A stretch of DNA of 60,539 nt from Novosphingobium lindaniclasticum LE124 (GCF_000445125.1 NZ_ATHL01000042.1:1-60539), one strand, 5' to 3'; numbered from the stretch's first letter, positions 39,107 to 47,971 are shown. Notes: a model not told the origin generated them from the letters alone. Translations and numbers: made by a program.

Positions 39107-41815
39107 ATGCAGGAACTGAATCCACCGCCGCAGCGCTTGGGCGGGTCGCTTCCTGTGAGGATGACTCCGATCGTTCCCGCCCTTGTCCTGGCGGCGCAAC
39201 TTGTCTGCGTCCTGGCCTTGTGCGGCTGGGCCTTCGGGCTTGCGGGGCTTTCCGGCGGGTTCTTCGGCGGCTACCGGATGCAGCCGCTGACCGCCGTCGC
39301 CTTCATGACCATAGGCTTCGGCATCCTGCTGAGCGGCACGTCGCGGCGCGGCTTCACGGGCTGGGTCATGGCCCTTCCCCTGCTGATCGGCTGCTCCGCC
39401 CTGGCGCAGGAGCTTTCCGGCCTGTCGCTGGGCATCGACCGTCTGCTGTTCCCCGGCAGCGTCGTCCATCAGTTCCGGTCCTATCCCGGCCGCCCCGGCG
39501 TTTTGCCTGCGCTGGGCATCCTGCTTCTGGCCCTCGCCTCGCTGGCGGTCATATCTCGCGCGCCAGCCGTGCGCCGTCTCTCGGTGGTATTCTCCTGCGT
39601 CGCCATCGCCGCCGCCGCGATCTCCGGGACGCTGCTGCCGCTGGGCATGAGCACGCCCGGTCCCGAAACGCGTTATGCGCTCATGTCCCTGCCCAGCGCC
39701 CTGACGATCTGCCTGCTGGCCATCGCCGTGGTCGCGTTGCGGCGTCAGTACGCCTGGCCGGGCAGCCCCGATTGCGGCTTCGGCTCCGCGACGATCCAGA
39801 CCTGCCTCCTGCTCTGCGTCTCGATGCCGGTGGTTTCGGCCCTCGGCCATTTCTGGGCCGAGCGCGCCGGCCATGCCTCGGCGGAGATGATCGAGATCGT
39901 CCAGGCTGTTGCTCAAGTGGCGTTGTCGTGCGGGCTGATCGCCTGGGCCTGGATGCGCATCGCCCGCGAAAGCGGCGCGCGCTCGGCGGTGAACCTGGCT
40001 CTCGACTCCGCGCCGGTCTCGATCACCGATGTCGACGGCCGGATCCTGCGCTGGTCGGCCGGTTGCGAGCGGCTCTACGGCTGGACCTCGGAACAGGCGC
40101 TGGGCCGCTTCCAGCAGAAACTGACCGGCACGCCGCCGATCTCCGCGGCCGGTATCGAAGCACTGCTCGGCGGCGCCCGTCACGAGAACGAAGTGACCGC
40201 CTATCGCCGCGACGGCAGGGCCCTGCGCGTGCTGCATAGCTGCCAGGCGGTGCAGCCAAGGTCCGACCTGCCGCCGATGGTGGTCCATTCGATGACCGAC
40301 ATCACTGCCCGCACCCAGGCCGAGCGTGCGGTCCTGGCCAGCGACGCGCGCCTTTCGCTGGCGATCGACCTGCACGAACTCGGCATCTTCGAGTGGTCGC
40401 TGGCCACCGACCGCTTCGTCTTCCACGGCCATGCCGAGCGGTTGTTCGCCTTGGCGCCGGGCGCGTTCGAAGGCGGGATCGAAGCCTGGAAGCAGCACTT
40501 GCGCGCCACCTTCGGCACCACTTTCCACACGCCCGGACCACCCGAGACCTGGCCCGCCGGCCGCCACCCCTTCCGCCTCGTCGCCGTGGAAGGCGGTATC
40601 GCCAAAGTGGTCGAGGGCACCGCCCATATCCATCACGGCCCCGGCGAGGGCGATATCTCGATGATCGGTATCGTCATGGACGCCACCGAGCGCGAACAGC
40701 GCGCCGAGATGCTCAAATCGCGGGAATCCGAACTGCGCTCGATCCTGGAGACCGTGCCGGAAGCGATGATCACCATCGATGGCGACGGGCGCATCCGCTC
40801 GTTCTCGGCAACGGCGGAAACCCTGTTCGGCTATGCGGCCACCGAAGTGCTGGGCCAGGACGTCCGCCTGCTCCTGCCCCGCTACGTGCGTCCTTCCGGC
40901 AAGCCGGTCGTGCCGGGCCAGGACGGCGCCGCCGAGACGCGCATTACCGCCGGGCTGGACCGCCACGGCAACGAGTTGCCGATCGAGATCGCCATCGGCG
41001 CGGCCGAAGTCGGCAACCAGCGCATCGCCATAGCCTTCATCCGCAACTTGCGCGAGCAACTGGCGGCCCAGGCCCGCATCAACGAACTGCGCGAACAGCT
41101 CCTCCATGCCTCGCGGGCCAGTGCCATGGGCGAGATGGGCGCGGGCTTGGCGCACGAGCTGAACCAGCCCCTGACCGCGACTTCCAATCTGCTGGGCGCC
41201 ATCGACCTGATGATGGCCCGCGAGGGCGATCCCGAGCAAGTGCGCTGCATGCTGGAACTCGCGCGCCAGGAAGTGTTGCGCGCCGGGTCGATCATCCGCC
41301 GCATGCGCGCTTTCGCGGCGAAGGGCGAACTCGACATCCAGGCCGAGCCGCTTGAGGAAGTGATCGGCGAAACCCTGCAACTCGCGCGATCGCGCCGCCG
41401 CGCGCCGGGCGTGCGGCTCCGCTATCGCCCCAGCGTCGCGGCGCCATCCGTCCTTGCCGATCGCATCCAAATACAGCAGGTGCTGGTGAACCTCCTCAAC
41501 AATGCCTTCGACGCGCTCGCGGGCCTCAACGACAGGCAGCCGGAAATCATCATCTCGACCCGCCAACTGAACGATGGTCACATCATGGTCAGTGTTATCG
41601 ACAATGGCCCCGGTCTGCCCGAGGCCATCATAAATCGCCCGTTCGAGACCTTTTCCTCCACCAAGGTGAACGGCATGGGCCTGGGCCTGTCGATCTGCCG
41701 ACGCATCGTCGAGGCACATGGCGGCTGCTTTTCCCTGCGCAACGTCCCGGACGGTGGCGCGGCGGTGGAATTCACCCTGCCGACTTTCGCGGAGCTGGAG
41801 TTGAAGGCAGGATGA
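39107..41815 (+). CDS. PAS-domain sensor histidine kinase (FixL-like architecture)
   Basis: A 902-residue membrane kinase. About eight hydrophobic helices occupy residues 20-290 (a MASE-like sensor region). PAS domains follow: AVNLALDSAPVSITDVDGRI, a central PAS/PAC region, and a third beginning LRSILETVPEAMITIDGDGR. Then come the H-box GAGLAHELNQPLTATS and ATPase motifs VLVNLLNNAFDAL, VIDNGPGLP and GMGLGLSICRRIVEAHGG. The third PAS plus this kinase class is FixL-like, but the heme-binding His is not evident. The last codons overlap the response regulator gene (ATGA). The start is uncertain (39107 or 39161). Signal sensed unknown. Confidence 0.88.
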   Translation: MQELNPPPQRLGGSLPVRMTPIVPALVLAAQLVCVLALCGWAFGLAGLSGGFFGGYRMQPLTAVAFMTIGFGILLSGTSRRGFTGWVMALPLLIGCSALAQELSGLSLGIDRLLFPGSVVHQFRSYPGRPGVLPALGILLLALASLAVISRAPAVRRLSVVFSCVAIAAAAISGTLLPLGMSTPGPETRYALMSLPSALTICLLAIAVVALRRQYAWPGSPDCGFGSATIQTCLLLCVSMPVVSALGHFWAERAGHASAEMIEIVQAVAQVALSCGLIAWAWMRIARESGARSAVNLALDSAPVSITDVDGRILRWSAGCERLYGWTSEQALGRFQQKLTGTPPISAAGIEALLGGARHENEVTAYRRDGRALRVLHSCQAVQPRSDLPPMVVHSMTDITARTQAERAVLASDARLSLAIDLHELGIFEWSLATDRFVFHGHAERLFALAPGAFEGGIEAWKQHLRATFGTTFHTPGPPETWPAGRHPFRLVAVEGGIAKVVEGTAHIHHGPGEGDISMIGIVMDATEREQRAEMLKSRESELRSILETVPEAMITIDGDGRIRSFSATAETLFGYAATEVLGQDVRLLLPRYVRPSGKPVVPGQDGAAETRITAGLDRHGNELPIEIAIGAAEVGNQRIAIAFIRNLREQLAAQARINELREQLLHASRASAMGEMGAGLAHELNQPLTATSNLLGAIDLMMAREGDPEQVRCMLELARQEVLRAGSIIRRMRAFAAKGELDIQAEPLEEVIGETLQLARSRRRAPGVRLRYRPSVAAPSVLADRIQIQQVLVNLLNNAFDALAGLNDRQPEIIISTRQLNDGHIMVSVIDNGPGLPEAIINRPFETFSSTKVNGMGLGLSICRRIVEAHGGCFSLRNVPDGGAAVEFTLPTFAELELKAG

Positions 41816-42432
41816 CCACCCGGCGCATCTACATCGTCGACGACGACCTCGCCGTGCGCACGTCGCTGGAGTACCTGCTCTCGATGATCGGCGAGAGCGA
41901 GATCCGCTGCTTCGATTCCGGCGACAGCTTTCTAGAATCGGCCCCCCTGCTGGAACCGGGCTGCCTGCTGCTGGATCTGCAGATGCCGGGCGCCTCGGGC
42001 CTCCAGGTGCTGAGCACCGTGGGCGGGCGGCCGACCCGCTTCGTGCCCATCGTCCTCACGGGCGAGGGCGACGTGTCGGTGGCGGTCCAGGCAATGAAGC
42101 TGGGCGCGATCGACTTCATCGAGAAACCCTGCGATCACCTCAAGCTGATGACCGCGGTGGAAGCCGCCTTCACGCAGCAGGCCGCCTCCACGGCCGAGGA
42201 GCAGCGCAAGGCGAAGGCCATTTCGCTGCTGGAACAGCTCTCCTCGCGCGAGCTGGACGTGCTGCGGGGGCTGATCGACGGGCAGTCGAACAAGATCATC
42301 GCCCACGCTCTCGACATCAGCCCGCGCACGGTCGAGATCTACCGTGCGAAGCTGATGGAGAAGCTGCAGGTCCGCAGCCTCTCCGAAGTCCTGCGCATCG
42401 CCTTCGCGGCCGGCCTGGTGCCGATGGACTGA
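41812..42432 (+). CDS. FixJ-like response regulator (receiver + LuxR HTH)
   Basis: A 206-residue protein: receiver with IVDDD (Asp10-12), phosphoacceptor Asp55 in LLLDLQMPGASG, VLTGEGDVSVAVQAMKLGAI and Lys105 in FIEKPC. A LuxR-type DNA-binding domain follows (LSSRELDVLRGLIDGQSNKI, ISPRTVEIYRAKLMEKLQVR). It is the cognate regulator of the overlapping kinase. Targets are unknown; the divergently oriented porin about 80 bases downstream is tail-to-tail with it and is not an obvious target. Confidence 0.95.
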   Translation: MTTRRIYIVDDDLAVRTSLEYLLSMIGESEIRCFDSGDSFLESAPLLEPGCLLLDLQMPGASGLQVLSTVGGRPTRFVPIVLTGEGDVSVAVQAMKLGAIDFIEKPCDHLKLMTAVEAAFTQQAASTAEEQRKAKAISLLEQLSSRELDVLRGLIDGQSNKIIAHALDISPRTVEIYRAKLMEKLQVRSLSEVLRIAFAAGLVPMD

Positions 42433-42513
42433 GCGATCGTTTGATTTTCAGAAGGTCCCTGGGCGATCCAGCGACCGTGAACGGCCTCTGGATCTACTGC
42501 CCCGGAGATTTGG

Positions 42514-43953
42514 TCAGAAGTCGAAATAGAGGTCGACGTAGCCGTACCTCGTGTCGCCGGTCTGCGGCGCGTTAGGTGCACGCTCCAGGAAGCGGCCCTT
42601 GGCGAGATAAGCGACGCCGGTATCGACGCGCAGCACTTCGGGGATGAGCGTGCGGCGGTAGCGCGCTTCGATCTGATGCGCGCCGAAGCTGCCGCTCTTC
42701 CCGGAGGCATCCCTCACCCCGGTGTTGGAAAAACTGTCCGTGGCCGAGTCCAGCCAGAGCGCGCGGTACATGATCATGATGTCGGACTTGCTGTCCGGCT
42801 TCACTTCCACGCGGGCACCGCCGGAGATCGTGTTGAACCGGCCGACAGCGCCGAACAGGCCGGTGGGGCCGAAGTCGAAGCGGCGCGCGCCGAACAGCGT
42901 GTCGAAGCGATTGAAGGTCTTCCCGTCCGAACGGTCGCCGCTGGCGATATCGAAATCGAGCGACAGGCGCGGCTTCCAGCCTGCCGCGAAAGTCCTGCCG
43001 GCCTCGGCATGGATGAAGTAGGCGGAAACGTCGAGGTCGGTGCGATCGGTCGGGGCGGTCGTCGCGCGGGTCCGGCCGAACTGGTACGCGCCTTCCACAT
43101 CGTAGTCGAAGCGGCCCGTCTTGGGCGCGCGGAAAGCGCGCAGGCCGGGGGTGAAGATGTGGCGGTTGCGGGTAGGCCGATCGGCACCGTCGCGTTCCGC
43201 CAGGCCATAGCCGTAGATCTCCAGCGAGCCGCCGAGGACGCCCACCTTCGTCAGCGAGCCGCCGAAGAACTGGAGCCCAGTGGTCTCCTTGTCCCACTTG
43301 ACCGAATTGTCGTGGACGCCCTCGATATCGTCGGGCAGGCGCAGCTGCGGCATGGCCCAGAGCAGAGTCAGCTGATCACCGCCGCGGCCCTTCCACTGGA
43401 AGTTGACGCCGGTGAACGCATTGGTGGTGTTGCGGAAGGCCTGCCGCGCCACCAGTCGGCGCGATCCCAGGTTCATGGTGAAGCGCCCGGCCGTCACTTG
43501 CGCCTTGGAGCCGCCGCCCAGGCCGAAGTCCAGCCCGACGTAGGCCTGGACCATTTCCATCGCGTCCACTTCGCCCGTCCCGGCGGAGGAATTGGATTTC
43601 TCGCCATAGGCCCGCGCGTCCCAAAGCTCCCCGCCGATGCGCCATGGGCCGCCGTCATATTCCACCTGAAGCGTGGTCTTGAGCGAGAACATGGCGTCGT
43701 CCGTCGCTATCCGGGGGCGGAACTGGCCGTCGATACCCTCGGCGCGGGCACGGACTTCGCCCTTGATCGTCAGCCCTTCCGGGCTCCCCACCGCCTTTTC
43801 CAGCAAGCCGTCGGCGCGGGCGGCGGTGCTATGCCCCGCCAGAGCCAGAAGCATCCCTCCACCCGTCAGTACCGCCAGCGCACGGGCGCGAAACGGTGGG
43901 AGCGAAGGAGCCCGATCCTCGTGGACCGGGTGGAACAGGCAGGCAGTCATCAC
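42514..43953 (-). CDS. Alginate-export-type outer membrane porin
   Basis: A 479-residue protein with an N-terminal export signal (hydrophobic ALAVLTGGGMLLALAGHSTA) and a beta-barrel pattern of alternating residues. It carries AlgE/alginate-export-family elements: LTIKGEVRARAEGIDGQFRP, QAYVGLDFGLGGGSKAQVTA, GRFTMNLGSRRLVARQAFRN and a C-terminal aromatic RYGYVDLYFDF. It probably forms an anion- or sugar-selective channel. It is the only non-flagellar gene here with an exact TCCTATAAT box at its promoter, 21 bases from the ATG, suggesting co-regulation with motility. CTGGAG precedes the start. Confidence 0.82.
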   Translation of the reverse strand: MMTACLFHPVHEDRAPSLPPFRARALAVLTGGGMLLALAGHSTAARADGLLEKAVGSPEGLTIKGEVRARAEGIDGQFRPRIATDDAMFSLKTTLQVEYDGGPWRIGGELWDARAYGEKSNSSAGTGEVDAMEMVQAYVGLDFGLGGGSKAQVTAGRFTMNLGSRRLVARQAFRNTTNAFTGVNFQWKGRGGDQLTLLWAMPQLRLPDDIEGVHDNSVKWDKETTGLQFFGGSLTKVGVLGGSLEIYGYGLAERDGADRPTRNRHIFTPGLRAFRAPKTGRFDYDVEGAYQFGRTRATTAPTDRTDLDVSAYFIHAEAGRTFAAGWKPRLSLDFDIASGDRSDGKTFNRFDTLFGARRFDFGPTGLFGAVGRFNTISGGARVEVKPDSKSDIMIMYRALWLDSATDSFSNTGVRDASGKSGSFGAHQIEARYRRTLIPEVLRVDTGVAYLAKGRFLERAPNAPQTGDTRYGYVDLYFDF

Positions 43954-43974
43954 GATCTCCAGAAGTTGCCGCTC

Positions 43975-43983
43975 ATTATAGGA
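43975..43983 (-). promoter_or_regulatory. TCCTATAAT box upstream of the porin
   Basis: Exact TCCTATAAT within the near-palindrome CATTATCCTATAATG, 21 bases before the porin ATG. Confidence 0.65.
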
Positions 43984-44122
43984 TAATGACGGTAGCTGCA
44001 GCGTCCGAAGATCGGTTTTTACCAGCAGTGCTGTCTAATTTTCCCAACTTCGCTTCGAGCACATTCTGCAAGGAGATGACAGGCTTTCCGGCAGCGTGCC
44101 TTGGCCGCCGCCGGCCTTTCGG

Positions 44123-45004
44123 TCAATGCGCGGCGGCAGGAGCGGCCAGCATCGCCTGGCGATATTCGGCCATCATCGTGAAGCGCGGATCGGCGCCGGC
44201 AAGATCGCCCATGGTCTTGGCAGCACGCTTGGCGATCTGGCGCACCCGCTCCTTGGCGACGCCGCTGTCGTCGTCGCTCATGTCGAATGCCGAGGTCTCG
44301 AAAAGACGCCCCTCGACCACGCGGCGATTGTGCTCAAGACGCTCTTCCAGCTCGGCCAGTTCGGCGGGATCGAGGCCTGCCTTGCCGGCGCGCCACACGG
44401 AACGGCGGGCGCCCGCTTCGGCACGCGGCGCCTTCTTCGGCTGCGCCTTGCGGCGGATCCGCTCGACGCCGATGTTGCGCAGATGATCGACGTAGCTGTC
44501 GGTGAGCGATGCCATGGCCTGGCGTGCGAGATAGTCCGAAGCGCCGGATTCCGTGCGTTCCAGGGCGTCTTCGTCCTCGATGGACGCCACGATCGACTGG
44601 CCTTCGCCGTCTTCGCCCACGCCGATGGCATCCAGCGAAACGGTAACCGCTTCCACCTTCTTGGCGGAAGGACGCTGGTCGGTCATCAGTCGGAAGCGCA
44701 GGCTCTGAAGCTCGCCGCGGATCTGCCAGTTCACGAAAGTGGTGAACTGCGCCTTCTCCGGGTCGTAGGCCTGGATGCCGCGATGGACGGCGATGGCGCA
44801 GACCTGCTCGGCGTCGTCCCAATGGGCGACGAGGCCGTACTGGCGAATGAAATGACGGATGCGCGGCGCGATCAGCTTGATGATCTGCGCGAAGGCGCGA
44901 TCCACGATGACGCGCTGACGCGCCGTCTGTGCCTGCCCTTCGGCCGGCATGTTCGCCCGGACGGTCGCAACCGCCGTTTCCAGAGCGATGGTGATCTTCG
45001 ACAT
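44123..45004 (-). CDS. Divergent sigma-70 family factor in the flagellar cluster
   Basis: A 293-residue protein. Residues 38-105 match sigma region 2: IIKLIAPRIRHFIRQYGLVA, then WDDAEQVCAIAVHRGIQAYD and FTTFVNWQIRGELQSLRFR. A 140-residue acidic and basic linker without recognisable region 3 follows. Residues 248-265 (GVAKERVRQIAKRAAKTM) match the recognition helix of region 4.2, but the preceding helix is not evident. It is not close to classical FliA. Encoded among flagellar genes, it is a candidate flagellar sigma factor that may read the TCCTATAAT-type promoters. GGGGGT precedes the ATG. The sigma assignment is fairly firm; the regulon is inference. Confidence 0.75.
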   Translation of the reverse strand: MSKITIALETAVATVRANMPAEGQAQTARQRVIVDRAFAQIIKLIAPRIRHFIRQYGLVAHWDDAEQVCAIAVHRGIQAYDPEKAQFTTFVNWQIRGELQSLRFRLMTDQRPSAKKVEAVTVSLDAIGVGEDGEGQSIVASIEDEDALERTESGASDYLARQAMASLTDSYVDHLRNIGVERIRRKAQPKKAPRAEAGARRSVWRAGKAGLDPAELAELEERLEHNRRVVEGRLFETSAFDMSDDDSGVAKERVRQIAKRAAKTMGDLAGADPRFTMMAEYRQAMLAAPAAAH

Positions 45005-45100
45005 GTGAACCCCCGGTCAGAGTGGAGCCCCGGGCGCCCATCGCCGCTGCTCCGCTTCAACGAAGTCCGTTGTCTCGCGAATTTCTGAATGGAAGGTTAA

Positions 45101-45133
45101 TCCTATAAACCGTTTTCCTACATTTCCTATAAT
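45101..45133 (+). promoter_or_regulatory. Tandem TCCTATAA boxes upstream of the sigma-factor gene
   Basis: TCCTATAAA (45101-45109), TCCTACATT (45116-45124) and TCCTATAAT (45125-45133) form a head-to-tail series about 100 bases upstream of the sigma-factor start, oriented away from that gene. No plus-strand gene follows before the minus-strand lysozyme-like gene. They may drive an antisense RNA or act as binding sites for feedback control. Confidence 0.5.
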
Positions 45134-45175
45134 TTTGCCCGGTTCGTCGGAAAATCGAGGCATTCCGGCCCGCAA

Positions 45176-46216
45176 TTATGCCGAGAAGCGTTCCGGGCGG
45201 ATGTTGCGGCCGACGTAATCGAGCAGCCACGAACGGTGCGCGGCAACGGCGCTGCCCGCCATTTCGATCCGGCGATTCGCGTTCGACGTCCCGACTTGTG
45301 CGTTCAGCAAAGTGCGCGCCCGTTCAGGCGAGAGCCCGCCTTTCAGAAACCGCGTGGCGTCGCCAAGTCCCAGATGATGGCCAAGGTAGGCGGCCTGCGC
45401 GAGTTCGATCACGCCGCCGCCGATGCGCACGCCGGAGCCGCGGAGGGAATCGAGGTTGGTCCGGGCATAGTCGGCGATCGTCTCGATCGAAGCCTGCGGA
45501 TCGTAGCGCAGCGCCAGCAGCGCGCCCCGGCTCTCGCTGCGAACCTGGCCGCGCGCGTTCAGCCACCCGTTCTGCTGCGCGTAGGCATGAAGCCAGGTGC
45601 CTTCGCGCTCGGCCTGACCTTCCCAGGTCTTGTTGAGGAACTGGCCGATACCCGCCGCGCTGGACCGCGGGTTACGGGAATAGGGCAGCCAGCGCCCGTC
45701 CGAGCCCTTGGCCGCTTCGGCATTGACGATGGTGGCCAGGGCCGCCGCAGGGATCCCGGTGCGCGATGCCGCCGAGCCGAGAATGCCGGAATAGCGCGCA
45801 TTGGGGCTGCCCTGCATCGACAGGGCGCCCTCGGAACCACTGCCGGAACTGCCGTTGCCCTCGCTATCCTGCTGCCGGGCGAAGCGTTCCCAGACGCCGA
45901 CCTGCGAATTACAGGAGGGATCTGCGGCGGGGGCTCTCGGAAAGCCCTGCTCCGATGCGGCAGGCTGGCCGGTGGCCGCCTTGGTCCGTTCGTCGAGCAA
46001 GGCCAGCAGGCCGTCGAGGCTCATCGGATCGGAACGCTTGTCGACAAGAGCTCCAGCCCGCTTCTCGTCCTCGCCGCCGCCGAGCGCCGCGCGCCACAGG
46101 CGGCCCGAGAGTTCGCTGCGTGCCTGCGTATAGATCACTTGCGCTTTCTGCGCCGGCGTCAGCCCCTGAAGGCTGGCCTGCGACCCGAGAACCGACGCGG
46201 TGCCGCCTTCGATCAT
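45176..46216 (-). CDS. Lysozyme-like peptidoglycan hydrolase of the flagellar cluster
   Basis: A 346-residue protein. The N-terminal part begins with helices (LTPAQKAQVIYTQARSELSG) and a low-complexity Gly/Ser linker. From about residue 140 a lysozyme/lytic-transglycosylase-like fold appears: RYSGILGSAASRTGIPAAAL, a candidate catalytic Glu167 in IVNAEAAKG, and SSAAGIGQFLNKTW (185-198). It probably opens peptidoglycan for rod passage, supplying what the short FlgJ lacks. No signal peptide is seen, so export by the flagellar apparatus is plausible. The ATG at 46216 overlaps the fliJ stop and follows GAGG. The catalytic residue is inferred. Confidence 0.72.
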   Translation of the reverse strand: MIEGGTASVLGSQASLQGLTPAQKAQVIYTQARSELSGRLWRAALGGGEDEKRAGALVDKRSDPMSLDGLLALLDERTKAATGQPAASEQGFPRAPAADPSCNSQVGVWERFARQQDSEGNGSSGSGSEGALSMQGSPNARYSGILGSAASRTGIPAAALATIVNAEAAKGSDGRWLPYSRNPRSSAAGIGQFLNKTWEGQAEREGTWLHAYAQQNGWLNARGQVRSESRGALLALRYDPQASIETIADYARTNLDSLRGSGVRIGGGVIELAQAAYLGHHLGLGDATRFLKGGLSPERARTLLNAQVGTSNANRRIEMAGSAVAAHRSWLLDYVGRNIRPERFSA

Positions 46217-46650
46217 CACGAATCCTCACGGCGCACCGCGCGCCGCGCCTTGATGAACGACATGGCGGCGAAATCGTCGATCCCCGCCTGCTCGGCATTG
46301 GCGATCACGCGCTCGGCATCCTGCCGGTAGCCGCTGGCCGCCGTCTCGATCGCGCGGAAGGTGCCATAGGCATCCACCGCCATGTCGCGCAGTTCGTCCA
46401 GCCGGGCCTTCAGCACGCGTTGCCGCGTCGCCAGTTGCCGCCGTTCGCCGCGCATCCGCTGGAGATAGGCATGGGAGCAGACCGCCAGGTCGCCGGCCGC
46501 CAGATCGGCTTCTCGGGTCATCGACATCGAGACGCGGTCCCGCGCCCTCTCGACTTCGCTCAGCACACCCGAATGGGTGCTGATCGCCGCGCTCATCTCG
46601 TCGATCTCGCGCTGCTGCACCCGCAGCGCGGCGTCATAGGGTGTCTTCAT
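46216..46650 (-). CDS. fliJ: Flagellar export protein FliJ
   Basis: A 144-residue coiled-coil protein (LRVQQREIDEMSAAISTHSG, LKARLDELRDMAVDAYGTFR) with the size and charge pattern of FliJ. FliJ is the central stalk-like subunit of the FliI ATPase that also interacts with FlhA. Sequence conservation in this family is low; the assignment rests on helicity and on its overlap with fliI (17 bases), the classic fliI-fliJ pair. Confidence 0.85.
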   Translation of the reverse strand: MKTPYDAALRVQQREIDEMSAAISTHSGVLSEVERARDRVSMSMTREADLAAGDLAVCSHAYLQRMRGERRQLATRQRVLKARLDELRDMAVDAYGTFRAIETAASGYRQDAERVIANAEQAGIDDFAAMSFIKARRAVRREDS

Positions 46651-47971
46651 CCGGGACCTCCATCAGCGCCGCCAGCGCTTCGAAACTCTCCTGCGCGAAG
46701 CCCCGGTCCTGCTTGCCCTGCTTGAGCAGATCCTCGATGCGTGGGGCCAGCGCCACGGCACGGTCGACTTCCGCGCTAGACCCGGCGCGGTATGCCCCGA
46801 GGCGGACCATTTCTTCCATGTCCTTGTAGGTCGCCATCTCACGCCGCGCGGCGAGGCGGATATGGTTCTCTTCCTCGCCCAGGCAGTGCGGCAGGGTTCG
46901 CGACACCGACTTGAGCACGTCGATCGCGGGATAGCGGCCGCGCTCGGCGATCTGGCGAGTGATGACGATGTGCCCGTCGAGAATGCCGCGCACGGCGTCC
47001 GCCACCGGCTCGTTGTGATCGTCGCCATCCACCAGCACGGTGAACAGGCCGGTGATCGCGCCCTGCCCCGGCAGGCCCGGGCCGGCCCGCTCCAGCAGGC
47101 GCGGCAGTTCTGCGAAGACGGTGGGCGTATAGCCCTTGGTCGCGGGCGGTTCGCCGCTGGCGAGGCCGATCTCGCGCTGCGCCATGGCGAAGCGGGTGAC
47201 CGAATCCATGAGGCACAGCACGTTGAGACCCTGGTCGCGAAAGTGCTCGGCGACGGTCAGGGTGGTCCAGGCGGCCTGGCGCCGCATCAGCGCGGGCTCA
47301 TCGGAAGTGGCGACGACGACGACGCTGCGGGCCAGGCCCTCCTCGCCGAGATCGTCCTGCACGAATTCCTGCACCTCGCGGCCGCGCTCGCCGATCAGGC
47401 CGATCACCGCCACGTCGCACTCGGTCCAGCGCGCCAGCATCGAAAGCAGCACCGACTTGCCGACGCCCGAGCCTGCAAAGAGACCGAGGCGCTGGCCCCG
47501 GCAGAGCGGCGCGAACAGATCCAGCGCGCGAACGCCGGTGGAAAGGCGCTCGCCAACCCGCGCCCGCGCCGAGGCGGGCGGCGGTGAGGCCTTGATCTTG
47601 CGCAGCATCGCGCCTTGTTCGAGCGGCCCCAGGCCATCGACGGGGCGGCCCAGGCCATCGACCATGCGGCCAAGCCATCCGCTAGAGGGCCGCAGGGCGA
47701 ACTGGCTGGCGGAAAGGTCGGCGCGCGATCCCGAGGCGATGCCCTGCGGCTCGCTGAACGGCATGCAATGGGCAATGCCCCGATCGAGACCGGTCACTTC
47801 CGCCTCGACCTGCCCGGTGGGCGAATTGAGCGTGACGCGGGAGCCGATCTGGGCGGCGCCCGAGAGCCCCTCCACCTCGATCAGCGCGCCGCGCACGGCC
47901 ACGACCCGGCCGTAACGCCGGTCGGGCGTGAGCAGGCGAAGACCCGCGGCAGCGGCGGCGAGACTGGCCAT
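46634..47971 (-). CDS. fliI: Flagellum-specific ATPase FliI
   Basis: A 445-residue F1-like ATPase of type III secretion. It has the Walker A GLFAGSGVGKSVLLSMLARW, VIGLIGERGREVQEFVQDDL, Walker B NVLCLMDSVTRFAMAQREIG, and GEPPATKGYTPTVFAELPRL. It unfolds and delivers export substrates together with FliH and FliJ. The ATG at 47971 follows GAGGG. The first gene of fliI-fliJ-lysozyme-like, it lies 16 bases after flbT. Confidence 0.98.
   Translation of the reverse strand: MASLAAAAAGLRLLTPDRRYGRVVAVRGALIEVEGLSGAAQIGSRVTLNSPTGQVEAEVTGLDRGIAHCMPFSEPQGIASGSRADLSASQFALRPSSGWLGRMVDGLGRPVDGLGPLEQGAMLRKIKASPPPASARARVGERLSTGVRALDLFAPLCRGQRLGLFAGSGVGKSVLLSMLARWTECDVAVIGLIGERGREVQEFVQDDLGEEGLARSVVVVATSDEPALMRRQAAWTTLTVAEHFRDQGLNVLCLMDSVTRFAMAQREIGLASGEPPATKGYTPTVFAELPRLLERAGPGLPGQGAITGLFTVLVDGDDHNEPVADAVRGILDGHIVITRQIAERGRYPAIDVLKSVSRTLPHCLGEEENHIRLAARREMATYKDMEEMVRLGAYRAGSSAEVDRAVALAPRIEDLLKQGKQDRGFAQESFEALAALMEVPDEDTL

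Noticed and set aside
39032..41719. An 895-codon open frame on the minus strand opposite the sensor kinase.
   Set aside because: The plus-strand kinase has clear PAS, H-box and ATPase motifs; the opposite frame is an artefact of high GC at third codon positions, and its translation is low-complexity His/Gln/Gly-rich.
43981..45133. The repeated TTATAGGA strings considered as ends of insertion sequences or a CRISPR-type array.
   Set aside because: Copies are unevenly spaced across 45 kb, lie only at promoters with gene-directed orientation, and have no transposase, spacer structure or target duplication near them.
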